From the IMG/VR virus record IMGVR_UViG_3300025070_000307, positions 1 to 20,630 of that record: 20,630 nucleotides of DNA; one strand, written 5' to 3'. Of the stretch, positions 1-5,068 are shown piece after piece (the first letter of the stretch is position 1; every line of letters starts with the position of its first letter). The DNA comes from a virus. A model generated the notes under the pieces. It made no database searches and was not told the origin of the DNA. It saw only the letters and a program-made list of their open reading frames with translations. The translations under genes and the position numbers were made by a program.

Positions 1-5
1 ACAAC

Positions 6-34
6 AAAAAGCCGGGCAAAGCCCGGCTTTTTTT
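6..34. terminator. Rho-independent terminator, probably bidirectional
   Basis: A GC-rich stem GCCGGGC / GCCCGGC (11-17 and 21-27) closes an AAA loop. It is flanked by an A-run at 6-10 and a T-run at 28-34, so each strand reads as stem plus U-tract. It lies about 20 bp downstream of the stop of the minus-strand ORF ending at 55, so it should end that leftward late transcript. It could also stop transcripts arriving from the left on the plus strand. Confidence 0.88.
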
Positions 35-54
35 ATGTTGTAATTTTATATAAT

Positions 55-528
55 TTATTTAAGTAAAGGCACTCCTTGAAGCCTTGGCTTTACACCATGA
101 GCTGGGCTAGCCCCACCGAAGATAGTTTCTTCATCTTCTTCTTCCTCATCCTTTTTATCCTTATCATCATCTTCCTCTTCATCATGCTTTTCTTCTTCAT
201 CGCCATGACTTTCATACATTACAATATTAACATCTTCTGCTAATACAGCGGCTAATTTACCATTATGCTCAATGTAATACTCCTCAATAAGACCACCTTC
301 AGTAAGATTGTGGTGAAGGATTTTCTTAACGCCCTCAAACTGAGGTGCTTCAATATGAGATGCTCAATCGTGTTCGATGTTACCACCTTTAAAGGCAGCT
401 TCACCGTTATCCTCAACTGGATTAGGAGCGTCAGTTGATTCAACAACTACCTCTTTTGATTGGTGCATAGATCCGTATGCTTCTGCTAGCATATCGACAT
501 CTTGTTTAAAATTATTATGTTGTGCCAT
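55..528 (-). pseudogene. Acidic-tailed late protein ORF interrupted by an in-frame TGA
   Basis: Read from ATG at 528, the frame runs 54 codons, meets TGA at 366-364 (codon 55), then stays open for 102 more codons to TAA at 57-55, for 157 codons in all. The first part starts MAQHNNFKQDVDMLAEAYGS. The part after the TGA has a folded-looking stretch (EEYYIEHNGKLAAVLAEDVN) and then a strongly acidic tract of Glu/Asp/Lys at about 109-134. No good start codon follows the TGA closely. TGA is a true stop elsewhere in the window (the gene ending at 12244), so general TGA recoding is unlikely. The late-promoter box ACTAAATA sits exactly 5 nt before the ATG and looks intact. Candidate explanations are a real nonsense mutation, a sequencing error, or local readthrough. 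The acidic tail and an LAE|A motif at 14-17 recall T4 prohead core proteins such as gp67, but I do not recognise the family. Confidence 0.7.
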
Positions 529-533
529 ATTAT

Positions 534-541
534 TATTTAGT
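534..541 (-). promoter_or_regulatory. T4-like late promoter box ACTAAATA, 5 nt before ATG 528
   Basis: On the minus strand the box ACTAAATA is followed by ATAAT and then ATG at 528. By T4 late-promoter geometry (box at -13 to -6) transcription would begin at the A of the ATG. No Shine-Dalgarno is present. The same box-N5-start arrangement recurs at seven other genes here. Confidence 0.7.
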
Positions 542-563
542 CTAATTGCATAGAAAACAATAG

Positions 564-591
564 GAAACCCTGAGAAATTTCTCAGGGCTCC
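564..591. terminator. Perfect 20-nt palindrome hairpin, putative weak terminator
   Basis: CCCTGAGAAATTTCTCAGGG (568-587) is a perfect palindrome. On the minus strand the stem extends by a few G-U and A-U pairs to about 564-591. It lies just downstream of the outer-membrane protein gene (stop at 618), and on the minus strand TTTCC and a further T-rich stretch follow it. That makes a terminator for the barrel gene plausible, though the U-tract is poor. It also sits immediately downstream of a TATAAATA box at 602-595. Confidence 0.55.
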
Positions 592-594
592 TGT

Positions 595-602
595 TATTTA
601 TA
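595..602 (-). promoter_or_regulatory. TATAAATA late promoter box between barrel gene and ORF 55-528
   Basis: This is an exact match to the T4 late-promoter consensus TATAAATA on the minus strand, in the 89-bp gap between two late genes. It is not close to a start codon. By T4 geometry it would start RNA at about 589, so the transcript would begin at the foot of the 564-591 hairpin. It could be a second promoter for the ORF at 528-55, or a chance AT-rich match. Confidence 0.45.
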
Positions 603-617
603 GTATTATTATTTTAC

Positions 618-1352
618 TTAAAACGAACGTGAGAGACTAATTCCGCCGATAAACTCAGCTCCATCATTAGCCCAAATACCTTCACGACCATCAAAAGTAT
701 ATACCCCTTTTAAGAACGGAGTAAATGCAGTATCAAGAACTTCAAATGGTAAGTTAGGAAGATCAGCAGTCAACTCAACATGAGTAGCTTTAAAATCATC
801 CAGCACGTAACCAAGGGTACCGGTAAGTGAAATACCTTCATATACCTCTCCAAAGTTAGCTCCAATCTCACCATATCCGCTATTATCACCTTCAACAGCA
901 ATAAACTGGGTAAGTGATACACTAGCTAATCCAAGATCTTTGCCGAATCCGACACCGAGCTCTGACTCAACATCACCAACTACATCAGTACCTTCTGAGT
1001 AGTAGTTAAATGTTACATGACCAACTACATCACCCACTACTGGGAGAGTGAAGTCACGAGCAGTACCTAGACTGAATTCAAACTCATTCTGCAAGTCGTT
1101 TTCACTCCATGCGAGTTTTGCATTAGTCGGTACTCCGAAGAGTCCTAACTCAGCAGTAACCCCTAGACGGAAATCGTCATCACCCTGTTTCTGGCCACGC
1201 CAAATATCTTGGGTACTATATGTTCCTACAACTCCATAAGATAGTCCTGTCGCAACACTATCAGGTAGAATTGCGATACTATCAGCTGAAGCACTTCCTG
1301 CAGAGGCAATACCTGCTGCAGCTATCATTGTCAATACGATGTTTTTCGTCAT
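618..1352 (-). CDS. Secreted outer-membrane beta-barrel protein (TorF/Gcw_chp-like putative porin)
   Basis: The predicted 244-residue protein has a clear Sec signal peptide: basic MTKN, a hydrophobic Ala/Gly/Ile core, and an ASA cleavage site before DSIAILP. The mature part alternates polar and apolar residues in strand-length blocks (GVVGTYSTQDIWRG, GVTAELGLFG, EFEFSLGTA, GGISLSRSF) and ends in Phe, the usual C-terminal signature of outer-membrane barrels. The early Y-x-x-x-D-I-W-R-G motif resembles the TorF/Gcw_chp family of putative porins; that family call is from memory and moderate. The start at 1352 is preferred over the in-frame ATG at 1358 because a TATAAATA box (1367-1360) would start RNA at about 1354. 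The gene sits among virion genes, so it is probably expressed late. Inferred roles are receptor blocking or superinfection exclusion, or altering host envelope permeability. A phage-encoded porin is known from phage PA-2 (Lc). A virion role is less likely because of the signal peptide. Confidence 0.75.
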   Translation of the reverse strand: MTKNIVLTMIAAAGIASAGSASADSIAILPDSVATGLSYGVVGTYSTQDIWRGQKQGDDDFRLGVTAELGLFGVPTNAKLAWSENDLQNEFEFSLGTARDFTLPVVGDVVGHVTFNYYSEGTDVVGDVESELGVGFGKDLGLASVSLTQFIAVEGDNSGYGEIGANFGEVYEGISLTGTLGYVLDDFKATHVELTADLPNLPFEVLDTAFTPFLKGVYTFDGREGIWANDGAEFIGGISLSRSF

Positions 1353-1359
1353 TACCATC

Positions 1360-1367
1360 TATTTATA
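1360..1367 (-). promoter_or_regulatory. TATAAATA late promoter box upstream of the barrel gene
   Basis: This is an exact T4 late consensus on the minus strand. It lies 1 nt before ATG 1358 and 7 nt before ATG 1352. With T4 spacing, RNA starts near 1354, which favours ATG 1352 with a 2-nt leader. A possible host-type -35 element (TTGATT) lies about 16 nt upstream of the same box, so a sigma-70 reading is also possible. Confidence 0.65.
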
Positions 1368-1409
1368 TAATATAACTTCCGGTAATCAAGTATATCTGCA
1401 GAGAAAGTT

Positions 1410-1670
1410 CTATTTACCTTTCTTTTTCCAACTCTTTCTTGCAGGACCTCGCTTTTTATACTTTTTATTCTTAATTTTCTTACAAGCTGCATGAGTAGGC
1501 CGACAAGCAGGATAGGATGCTCCTTTTTTACCAGCTTTTTTTCGACCGCAAGGGCCACCTGTTTTACAGTTAACCCATCCTTTAAATTTTTTACCTGTAC
1601 GTTTATCAGTACGCGTTTTAAACCAATCACGTAGATTTTCACTCAACAATAATGCTTCTTTACAGGTCAT
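1410..1670 (-). CDS. Small Lys/Cys-rich late protein, putative DNA-binding or internal head protein
   Basis: The 86-residue protein is extremely basic. An N-terminal helix carries LSENLRDWFK, then comes a Cys-containing core with WVNCKTGGPCGRK and YPACRPTHAACKK, and a Lys-rich tail ends KSWKKKGK. Cys35, Cys41, Cys56 and Cys63 could bind one metal ion. The LRDWF ... GPCG ... Cys-Arg-Pro layout resembles small uncharacterised proteins common in T4-like marine phages, recalled from memory. The ATG follows the upstream gene's TAA directly (TAAATG), so translation is probably coupled and no separate promoter is needed. The three basic genes 3156-1410 form one leftward transcription unit. Function is unknown; packaging with DNA in the head is an inference from charge and neighbours. 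Confidence 0.75.
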   Translation of the reverse strand: MTCKEALLLSENLRDWFKTRTDKRTGKKFKGWVNCKTGGPCGRKKAGKKGASYPACRPTHAACKKIKNKKYKKRGPARKSWKKKGK

Positions 1671-2147
1671 TTATTTAATATTTCCACCACGGTTTACACA
1701 TTTCTGAACATAACCGGATGCATAAGCTGATGGCCATACGTCATACTTACGCTTTGCTTTAGCTTGACATTTAGCGCGCGTCTTTGATACTTTTTTCTTC
1801 TTTTCAGCATCTTCCTCAGGAATCTCTTCACTTTCAGACTTCTTCTTACCACCCTTCATATTAGCACACCAGTGATACATCTTACCTTTCTCACCACCAT
1901 ACTTCTTGGCTCTCTTACGAAGCTCTGTTACGGTACCTTTACAACTAGCACCTGCACGTTTAACACGTCCTGGACTGCTTTCCGCATCCTCCTCATCTGA
2001 ATGCTTGGTCTTATTAAGCTTATTACCAGCTTTCTTAGCCGCCTTATATGCTTTACTACCTTTACGAGCACTCTTACCACCACGCTTCTTCTTAGCGTTA
2101 ATGTTAGCCCATAAACTTTCAGCGAAAAATTCCTTAAATGTTTTCAT
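1671..2147 (-). CDS. Basic modular protein with T4-like capsid-targeting N-terminus; putative internal head protein
   Basis: This is 158 residues, Lys-rich throughout. The N-terminus MKTFKEFFAES closely matches the T4 internal-protein capsid-targeting sequence as I recall it (MKTYQEFIAEA), which gp21 protease removes after the Glu. The body has three parts: a Lys/Ala/Gly segment (about 18-50), a module with GASCKGTVTELRKRAKKYGG and YHWCANMKGG (about 61-105), and a module with KCQAKAKRKYDVWPSAYASG (about 117-158). EDAE motifs at 53-56 and 112-115 separate them, and the upstream gene has the same motif four times. The VWPSAYASG module resembles small domains seen in other marine phage proteins. 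The gene begins 1 nt after the upstream stop (TAATATG), so it is translationally coupled. Inference: it is packaged in the head and perhaps cut into small DNA-binding peptides. Enzyme function is unlikely. Confidence 0.75.
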   Translation of the reverse strand: MKTFKEFFAESLWANINAKKKRGGKSARKGSKAYKAAKKAGNKLNKTKHSDEEDAESSPGRVKRAGASCKGTVTELRKRAKKYGGEKGKMYHWCANMKGGKKKSESEEIPEEDAEKKKKVSKTRAKCQAKAKRKYDVWPSAYASGYVQKCVNRGGNIK

Positions 2148-2148
2148 A

Positions 2149-3156
2149 TTACCACTTTTTACAGCTCCAGTAACCAGCAGAAAACTTATCCTTTTTCTGA
2201 TCGCACTTATGACGTGCGCGGAATGACTTGCGGCGCTTAGGATTACTCTTCTTAATCTTCATGTTTGGATCACCAAAACGAACAACCTTCTCTTTACCAT
2301 CTTTACAAGCCTTAACAACAAACTTCTTAGAGCCACCAGATGTTCTACGAGGTGAGTTACACTTCATACGATCCTTGTCTACTCTCTCAGCATCTTCCTC
2401 GTTAGTTGTTATATACCTATCATATAGTTGATTAAAAGTCTCTTCGGATTCTTCACTCTTAAGAGCTTCAAGCCTTTCATCTAGAGCATTAAGCTCAATT
2501 CTCAATTTGTCGATATCAACTTCCTGACCTTGCTCTGCAGCAGATACTAGAGAAGCAAACTCCATAAAATCATCTGCTAGTGATTGACCTTCAGCATCTT
2601 CTTCATCACGGAGACGTTTAATCATTCTAACATCATCTTTATCAATGTCACCTTTTTCGTAAGCAGCATCTACTTTATCTTCAGCATCTTCACCCTTCTT
2701 CATTCTTTCAAGTTCACGGTCATTATAATGATCATCTAACACATCACCTTCTGATGGGTTATTCGAAGCAAGCCAGTTCTTATAAGAAATGCTCATAGCT
2801 TTATGGTTTTGTTCAGGATAGTTCATATCCTTAAGGACTTCTTCTACTGACTTACCACCCTCCACCTCTGCATGTATTGCACCATATAACTTATCAGCTT
2901 CTTGCTCGCCGGATATCTTATCAAGACCGCGCATAGCACTACCCATAGTCTCAGCATCTTCAACACCACGGCCTCCATGAGTAGCTTTTGATCTACCCTG
3001 CTTATTAGGACGTGTGCGTCTGTACCTACCTCCAGAACCATCGGAGGCAGAATCTACACCACTTGGCTTCCAATTGTTTTGTGAATCGTAGGAATCTCCT
3101 TTAGGAGCTTTAGATGTACTTTCTACTATCTCTTTATAGAGCTCATCAAACTTCAT
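2149..3156 (-). CDS. Modular EDAE-repeat protein, putative head-internal protein with C-terminal Cys/Arg module
   Basis: Started at ATG 3156, the protein has 335 residues. An upstream in-frame ATG exists but would overlap the clamp loader gene, and CATAAATA lies exactly 5 nt before 3156. The N-terminus MKFDELYKEIVES is a short helix of the capsid-targeting type. Residues 20-65 are Ser/Gly/Arg-rich. EDAE occurs at 66-69, 156-159, 186-189 and 254-257, dividing the chain into acidic helical segments. The last segment, from about 258, is a basic module with MKCNSPRRT, VVRFGDPNMKIKKSNPKRRKS, FRARHKCD and a final YWSCKKW. It is a module I recall as common in T4-like marine phage genomes. This gene heads the basic-protein operon 3156-1410. 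The motif repeats and basic C-terminus suggest a precursor processed during head maturation; this is untested. Confidence 0.75.
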   Translation of the reverse strand: MKFDELYKEIVESTSKAPKGDSYDSQNNWKPSGVDSASDGSGGRYRRTRPNKQGRSKATHGGRGVEDAETMGSAMRGLDKISGEQEADKLYGAIHAEVEGGKSVEEVLKDMNYPEQNHKAMSISYKNWLASNNPSEGDVLDDHYNDRELERMKKGEDAEDKVDAAYEKGDIDKDDVRMIKRLRDEEDAEGQSLADDFMEFASLVSAAEQGQEVDIDKLRIELNALDERLEALKSEESEETFNQLYDRYITTNEEDAERVDKDRMKCNSPRRTSGGSKKFVVKACKDGKEKVVRFGDPNMKIKKSNPKRRKSFRARHKCDQKKDKFSAGYWSCKKW

Positions 3157-3161
3157 GCATA

Positions 3162-3169
3162 TATTTATG
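3162..3169 (-). promoter_or_regulatory. Late promoter box CATAAATA, 5 nt before ATG 3156
   Basis: On the minus strand CATAAATA is followed by TATGC and then ATG at 3156. The box overlaps the clamp loader stop codon (TAA within CATAAATA). Predicted transcription start is at the A of the ATG. This settles the start choice and marks the boundary between the replication pair (clamp loader, dut) and the late basic-protein operon. Confidence 0.8.
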
Positions 3170-4091
3170 CTTTTAGAGCTAATTCTAAAGCAACTAAACA
3201 TGCAAAGCAGTTAATTTCTTTATCTACCACAAACGCCGTCTTATACAAATGATCAGCAATGATAGTAATCATTTGCTTTTTCTTAAACTCATCTATCGGC
3301 TGACTATAAATATGGTCTAGTAAATTAGCTAGCAATGTATCATAGTCTCCTTGAAAGCGATCTTCCTTCTCAATAAGATGCTTCCTTACCTTTAACGAGT
3401 CTTTTTTGATACCTTCGAAGACGCTGTTAAGTAGCTCACTGTCACTCCCATTGCTATCAATGCAAAGCTCGCCATCAATAACTGACTTTTGGATTTCGTT
3501 GATAGTTTTTCGGAGGTCAGGGAATGTTCTTTTAACCAACTGACCAAATTTAATTTTCTGTTCATCACTTACTGTTACGCTTTCTTGTTTTAATATATTG
3601 AAGCAGCGCTTTGCTGCTTGTTTAATCTCAGGTTTTAAATCGATAGATTGACATCTGGATTGTAGGGCTGGAATAATCTTATGCTTATAGTTAGCAGTAA
3701 GAATAAACCGACAGTACTTAGCATACGTTTCCATAGTATTGCGTAGCGCAGCCTGTGCCTGAGAGGTTAGCCCGTCAGCTTCATCTAATACTACTACTTT
3801 TACGCCCCCATCAAATGACTTAGTCTGAGCGAAGTTAGTAATATTATGCCGGATAGTATCAATACCAGATTCATCTGAAGCATTAATATAAAGATAATTA
3901 CATCCTAGAATGTCATTAACAATTATCCTGGCAAGAGTAGTTTTACCAGTACCAGGACTACCTACAAATAATAAGTTAGGAATCTCACCCTTAAATTGTG
4001 ATACTATTCTTAAAGACTTATCATCGAGGATAAGATCATCTAACTTAGCCGGCCTATACTTCTCAACCCAAATCTTGTCAAACTCAATCAT
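3165..4091 (-). CDS. 44: Sliding-clamp loader ATPase subunit (T4 gp44-like)
   Basis: The 308-residue AAA+ protein is near T4 gp44 length (about 319). It opens IWVEKYRP, the usual clamp-loader start. Walker A is GSPGTGKT at 44-51, Walker B is VVVLDEAD at 99-106, and the SRC arginine-finger motif is at 145-147, followed by the lid and a C-terminal helical collar. With its small partner (gp62 in T4) it loads the phage sliding clamp onto primer-template DNA. In T4 that clamp also activates late transcription, linking it to the late promoters seen here. No gp62 or gp45 gene is in the window. The gene starts 3 bp after the dut stop, so the two are probably cotranscribed. A weak box (GGTAAATA, 4 nt from the ATG) lies in front of it. 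Function is confident. Confidence 0.95.
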   Translation of the reverse strand: MIEFDKIWVEKYRPAKLDDLILDDKSLRIVSQFKGEIPNLLFVGSPGTGKTTLARIIVNDILGCNYLYINASDESGIDTIRHNITNFAQTKSFDGGVKVVVLDEADGLTSQAQAALRNTMETYAKYCRFILTANYKHKIIPALQSRCQSIDLKPEIKQAAKRCFNILKQESVTVSDEQKIKFGQLVKRTFPDLRKTINEIQKSVIDGELCIDSNGSDSELLNSVFEGIKKDSLKVRKHLIEKEDRFQGDYDTLLANLLDHIYSQPIDEFKKKQMITIIADHLYKTAFVVDKEINCFACLVALELALKA

Positions 4092-4094
4092 AAT

Positions 4095-4517
4095 CTATTT
4101 ACCTGAACTACCGAAACCTTTATCACCACGAACAGATTCTTCAACAGAACCCTCTGATACTTCAACAGGGTAGTTAGCATATACCACGAACTGAGCAATA
4201 CGATCTCCAGCTTTTACTTCATAATTTTTATCAGTTAGATTATAGAGCTTAACGCCAGCATCACCACGATAGCCTTCATCGATGATACCTGGATGTGGTA
4301 TAATACCATGCTTAAATCCAAGACCAGAGCGTCCTTCTACTTTAACCCAGAATCCCTCCTCAATATAAGCAAACTTAAGACCAACACCAACAACCGCAGA
4401 ACCACGTGCAGGGATAGTTACACTTTCAACCGAAGTAACATCCATACCTGTATCATTGCTATGATTTTTCCCCGGCAACACCGCATCAACATGAGTCTTT
4501 TCAAACTTTAACTTCAT
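4095..4517 (-). CDS. dut: dUTP diphosphatase (dUTPase), trimeric type
   Basis: The 140-residue protein shows all five motifs of the trimeric dUTPase family: DTGMD at 22-26, GRSGLGFKHG at 62-71, GIIDEGYRGD at 77-86, AGDRIAQ at 103-109, and the C-terminal flexible arm RGDKGFGSSG at 130-139. It hydrolyses dUTP to dUMP and pyrophosphate, keeping uracil out of phage DNA and feeding dTMP synthesis. ATG 4517 (MKLKFEK) is chosen over ATG 4523 because family members begin near this point and a host-type promoter (TTGAAT, 16 nt, TATCAT) would start RNA near 4517. No T4-like late box precedes it, consistent with early or middle expression. It pairs with the clamp loader gene 3 bp downstream. Confidence 0.95.
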   Translation of the reverse strand: MKLKFEKTHVDAVLPGKNHSNDTGMDVTSVESVTIPARGSAVVGVGLKFAYIEEGFWVKVEGRSGLGFKHGIIPHPGIIDEGYRGDAGVKLYNLTDKNYEVKAGDRIAQFVVYANYPVEVSEGSVEESVRGDKGFGSSGK

Positions 4518-4523
4518 ACACAT

Positions 4524-4551
4524 ATGATATACTACTAATAAAAAAATTCAA
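4524..4551 (-). promoter_or_regulatory. Possible sigma-70-type promoter for dut and clamp loader
   Basis: On the minus strand a TTGAAT element (4551-4546) is separated by 16 nt from TATCAT (4529-4524), and the dut ATG lies 6 nt further on. This differs from the late boxes in the window and fits early expression of the two replication/nucleotide genes. The -10 is imperfect and the region is AT-rich, so the call is tentative. Confidence 0.4.
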
Positions 4552-4578
4552 CTACGTTGTGGATTTTATTAAATATAG

Positions 4579-4586
4579 ATTAAATA
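4579..4586 (+). promoter_or_regulatory. Late promoter box ATTAAATA, 5 nt before GTG 4592
   Basis: On the plus strand ATTAAATA is followed by TATGG and then GTG at 4592, which is in frame with the small terminase ORF. The exact 5-nt spacing matches the other late genes and supports GTG 4592 rather than the more upstream GTG 4559 as the start. Confidence 0.6.
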
Positions 4587-4591
4587 TATGG

Positions 4592-5068
4592 GTGGAAGGT
4601 TATAATTCATCTTTTGATCCTAATAATGACGTTGACAATGCAGTTGACGATATCATTACCCAATTGAGTACGCAAAATAATTCAGAGACAAAAGCAAAAC
4701 AATCTGCTGAAGTACCTGGAACAGATGAACTAGAAGAGTATCTTGTTAAAACTACAGCGAGACTTATCGACACTACATTAGATGCTGTGGATAATGTTAA
4801 GGACTATATATCATCTGCACCTGAGAACAGAGATGTAGCCTCTTTAGCCGAATTAATGCGTTCTGCTAACGGCGCTATTGAGACAATGCAGAAGATACAT
4901 GCTAATAAAGAGAACATTCAAGTACGTAAAGACGTTAAGCAGATGGATATTGATTCGAAAAAAGAACTTAACCTCCTTGACAATACCGCAAAGCTTGTAA
5001 TGTCAAGAGAAGAGGTTCTCAAAGCTCTTACTAATGGTGAAGAGAAAGAAGAAGTAATTGATATTTAA
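4592..5068 (+). CDS. 16: Probable small terminase subunit (T4 gp16-like)
   Basis: Read from GTG 4592, the protein has 158 residues, close to T4 gp16 (about 164). It has an acidic N-terminus (about 1-55), a central helical part (TTARLIDTTLDAVDNVKDYI, then ASLAELMRSANGAIETMQKI at about 80-105) and a C-terminal helix ending in acidic residues. The central phrase on sampling small groups, then MQKIHANKENIQVRK, resembles the gp16 core with its coiled coil. Gp16 recognises DNA and stimulates the packaging ATPase of gp17. It lies on the opposite strand and about 15 kb from the large terminase, whereas in T4 the two genes are adjacent. An in-frame GTG at 4559 would add 11 residues. Its stop codon overlaps the stop of the convergent peptidase gene. 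The assignment rests on length, layout and a short recalled similarity. Confidence 0.6.
   Translation: MEGYNSSFDPNNDVDNAVDDIITQLSTQNNSETKAKQSAEVPGTDELEEYLVKTTARLIDTTLDAVDNVKDYISSAPENRDVASLAELMRSANGAIETMQKIHANKENIQVRKDVKQMDIDSKKELNLLDNTAKLVMSREEVLKALTNGEEKEEVIDI

Noticed and set aside
1672-1679. ATTAAATA box 1 nt before ATG 1670
   Set aside because: T4 geometry would start RNA inside the gene. The box arises from the end of the upstream coding sequence and the gene is stacked on the preceding stop.
4096-4103. GGTAAATA box 4 nt before the clamp loader ATG
   Set aside because: The first two positions and the spacing differ from the other boxes. The gene is 3 bp from dut and probably cotranscribed, so it was not listed as a promoter.
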